From Hymenolepis diminuta (Eukaryota > Platyhelminthes > Cestoda > Cyclophyllidea > Hymenolepididae), in NCBI GenBank assembly GCA_900708905.1, contig CAADRB010000058.1:1-64000 (forward strand): a stretch of 64,000 bases of DNA, written 5' to 3'. Within the stretch, counting starts at the first letter, position 1. Every line of letters starts with the position of its first letter. Below, piece after piece: positions 63,576-64,000 of this stretch. The notes under the pieces were generated by a model that ran no database searches, was not told where the DNA came from, and saw nothing but the letters and a program-made list of their open reading frames with translations. The position numbers and the translations under genes were made by a program.

Positions 63576-64000
63576 AATCTTTAGATATGACATCATCTTG
63601 GCTTTACCTATTAATGTTTCGTTCTGAAAGGCATAACCGAATACACATATTTTGCCCTAACATTGTATTTCGCAGAGCAGCCTTGAACTCGGAAGAAAGA
63701 CAAAAAAAGCCAATAAATAGTGGCAAGCTTTAGGTAACTAGTTGATGGCCAGTTTTCGTCTTTACAGTTTTGTTATATCGATTTAAATAAATAGTTTGTC
63801 TACCGAACATGTAAAAATAAAAGCCACCGATTTAAAAAAAGTTCGCACTGCTATCTCAAATAAATAAACTTATATTAGGAAGTTTAAGTGATAAAAAATC
63901 CGAAATTATATTATATCATATTATGAAAACTGGATTCATTTAAATAAATTGTCAAAACATCAAAAACTGCCTTAAAATTCGAGACAATAGAGAGGATGTG

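Larger units (their letters stand above)
60966..64000. other. 3' flank of PAXIP1
   Basis: No conserved exon was recognised. It holds SINE-like copies (61001-61165, 63245-63420), a family C fragment (63476-63575), a copy of the segment that precedes family A (62560-62655), and poly(A) hexamers at 62506-62516. A CTCGCTTTCAG acceptor at 62120 followed by a 13-codon frame ending in TGA (62121-62161) could be an alternative last PAXIP1 exon. Confidence 0.55.

Noticed and set aside
1..64000. CRISPR arrays, bacterial operons or viral genes
   Set aside because: No regular short repeats with spacers, no ribosome-binding-site-driven gene clusters, and no viral protein motifs seen.

Overview
The window is eukaryotic nuclear DNA, AT-rich, with split genes, very short introns (32-48 bp) beside multi-kilobase ones, and many dispersed repeats. 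Gene content, intron style and tRNA-derived SINE-like repeats suggest a flatworm, most likely a tapeworm. That assignment is inference: no species marker is present.

I could build five protein-coding genes by joining exons with matching splice phases. (1) The 3' part of DHX37, a DEAH-box helicase of ribosome biogenesis (+, 1-6833, 5' end outside the window). (2) A complete CNOT4-type RING/RRM/CCCH E3 ligase of the CCR4-NOT complex (+, 14211-16887). (3) Mitochondrial-type citrate synthase (-, 40015-41700). (4) Directly behind it on the same strand, an LTO1/ORAOV1-like Fe-S adaptor (-, 39153-39617). (5) A very large PAXIP1/PTIP homologue with six BRCT domains and a greatly enlarged Gln-rich linker (+, 46265-60965). 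Citrate synthase and PAXIP1 are transcribed divergently from a 4.6-kb region that holds a CCAAT/CRE-like cluster.

Layout: DHX37 exons, 1-6.8 kb; repeat-rich intergenic DNA, 6.8-14.2 kb; CNOT4, 14.2-16.9 kb; a 22-kb stretch without a recognisable host gene, 16.9-39.2 kb, holding a decayed mariner with intact terminal repeats (30313-31607), a diverged local duplication (25.2-27.3 kb) and several repeat copies; the LTO1/CS pair, 39.2-41.7 kb; the divergent intergenic region; PAXIP1, 46.3-61 kb; and repeat-bearing flank to 64 kb.

The genes are unrelated housekeeping and nuclear functions (rRNA processing, mRNA turnover, TCA cycle, Fe-S protein assembly, chromatin and DNA damage), as is usual for an animal chromosome. 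No CRISPR array, operon-like defence locus or other clearly new system is visible. The most unusual content is an interspersed repeat family of at least four copies (A), a second one (B), the size and added C-terminal tail of PAXIP1, GC-AG introns, and an apparently shortened DHX37 C-terminus. All exon coordinates were worked out by eye from splice signals and reading phase.
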